DNA of 5,362 bases from Actinomycetes bacterium. Lineage in GTDB: Bacteria; Actinomycetota; Coriobacteriia; Coriobacteriales; Eggerthellaceae. Both the position numbers and the translations under genes were made by a program. The stretch is taken from contig JAEYEL010000080.1 of assembly GCA_023403475.1 (NCBI GenBank), positions 1 to 5,362 on the forward strand, given 5' to 3'. Positions 5,216-5,362 of the stretch are shown in pieces (position 1 is the first letter of the stretch; each line of letters opens with the position of its first letter). The notes beneath the pieces were generated by a model. It saw nothing but the letters and a program-made list of their open reading frames with translations, was not told the DNA's origin and did not search any database.

Positions 5216-5362
5216 CTACTCGTCGCGCTTGCGGCTGCGCTTGTATGCTATGCCGGCGGCTCCGGCGGCAATGGCCATGACAACCGCTGCACCGCCTATA
5301 ACGCCGCCCAGATCATCGCCCGTCTTCGAGAGGGGCTTTTTCGGCGCGGGCGGGGTGTAGGT
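5216..5362 (-). CDS. C-terminal end of a sortase-anchored cell-wall surface protein (partial)
   Basis: Only the last 48 codons lie in the window; the gene runs off the right edge. The visible end is a complete cell-wall sorting signal. It starts with a Pro/Lys-rich wall-spanning stretch (TYTPPAPKK), then the sortase motif LSKTG (5318-5332), where Ser replaces the usual Pro. A hydrophobic segment of about 22 residues (GGVIGGAAVVMAIAAGAAGI) and the basic tail YKRSRKRDE follow. By family knowledge, sortase cleaves between Thr and Gly and links Thr to the peptidoglycan precursor. The function of the exported part cannot be seen here. The gene is read towards serS and is separated from it by a hairpin terminator. 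The TAG stop is followed immediately by TAA. Confidence 0.88.
   Translation of the reverse strand, partial: TYTPPAPKKPLSKTGDDLGGVIGGAAVVMAIAAGAAGIAYKRSRKRDE

Overview
The window reads as a chromosomal stretch of a high-GC Gram-positive anaerobe, most plausibly a member of the Coriobacteriia (Eggerthella, Gordonibacter or Slackia-like). The grounds are GC-rich coding with GC-rich third positions, a bacterial-type seryl-tRNA synthetase, a sortase-anchored surface protein with a Lys/Arg tail, and the style of the small proteins beside serS. The genus is inferred; no sequence search was possible. Every gene I can support is on the minus strand, so transcription runs from right to left.

Right edge (5216-5362): the last 48 codons of a cell-wall-anchored surface protein, with an LSKTG sorting signal, a membrane segment and a basic tail. 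Behind its stop lie short direct repeats that echo its own tail-coding sequence, and then a GC-rich hairpin (5040-5067) that probably ends its transcript.

Centre (2405-4760): serS (seryl-tRNA synthetase, 435 aa) has a good Shine-Dalgarno and a possible promoter about 130 bp upstream. It is followed by two closely spaced genes in the same direction. One encodes a 204-aa single-pass membrane protein that starts with TTG. The other encodes a 138-aa protein that starts with GTG, one base after the previous stop, and resembles the N-terminal domain of cyanophycin synthetases. The 15-base and 1-base gaps suggest one operon.

Left (170-2180): a HipBA-type toxin-antitoxin module. hipB (XRE-type repressor/antitoxin) has its own TATAAT promoter. 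hipA (HipA-fold Ser/Thr kinase, 414 aa) follows two bases after the hipB stop. A third small unrecognised gene is coupled to hipA through an ATGA overlap. The third frame stops at a TAA, yet codon use beyond that stop still looks coding for 31 more codons, so the gene may be truncated by a single CAA-to-TAA change.

The hipB-hipA-orf3 unit is bracketed by 22-bp imperfect direct repeats (93-114 and 2157-2178, 18/22 identical). The left copy sits in a short array of AT-rich repeats. These could be shared operators or junctions of an inserted cassette. The points most worth following are the three-gene hip operon with its interrupted third gene, the flanking repeats, and the stand-alone cyanophycin-synthetase-like domain in the serS operon.
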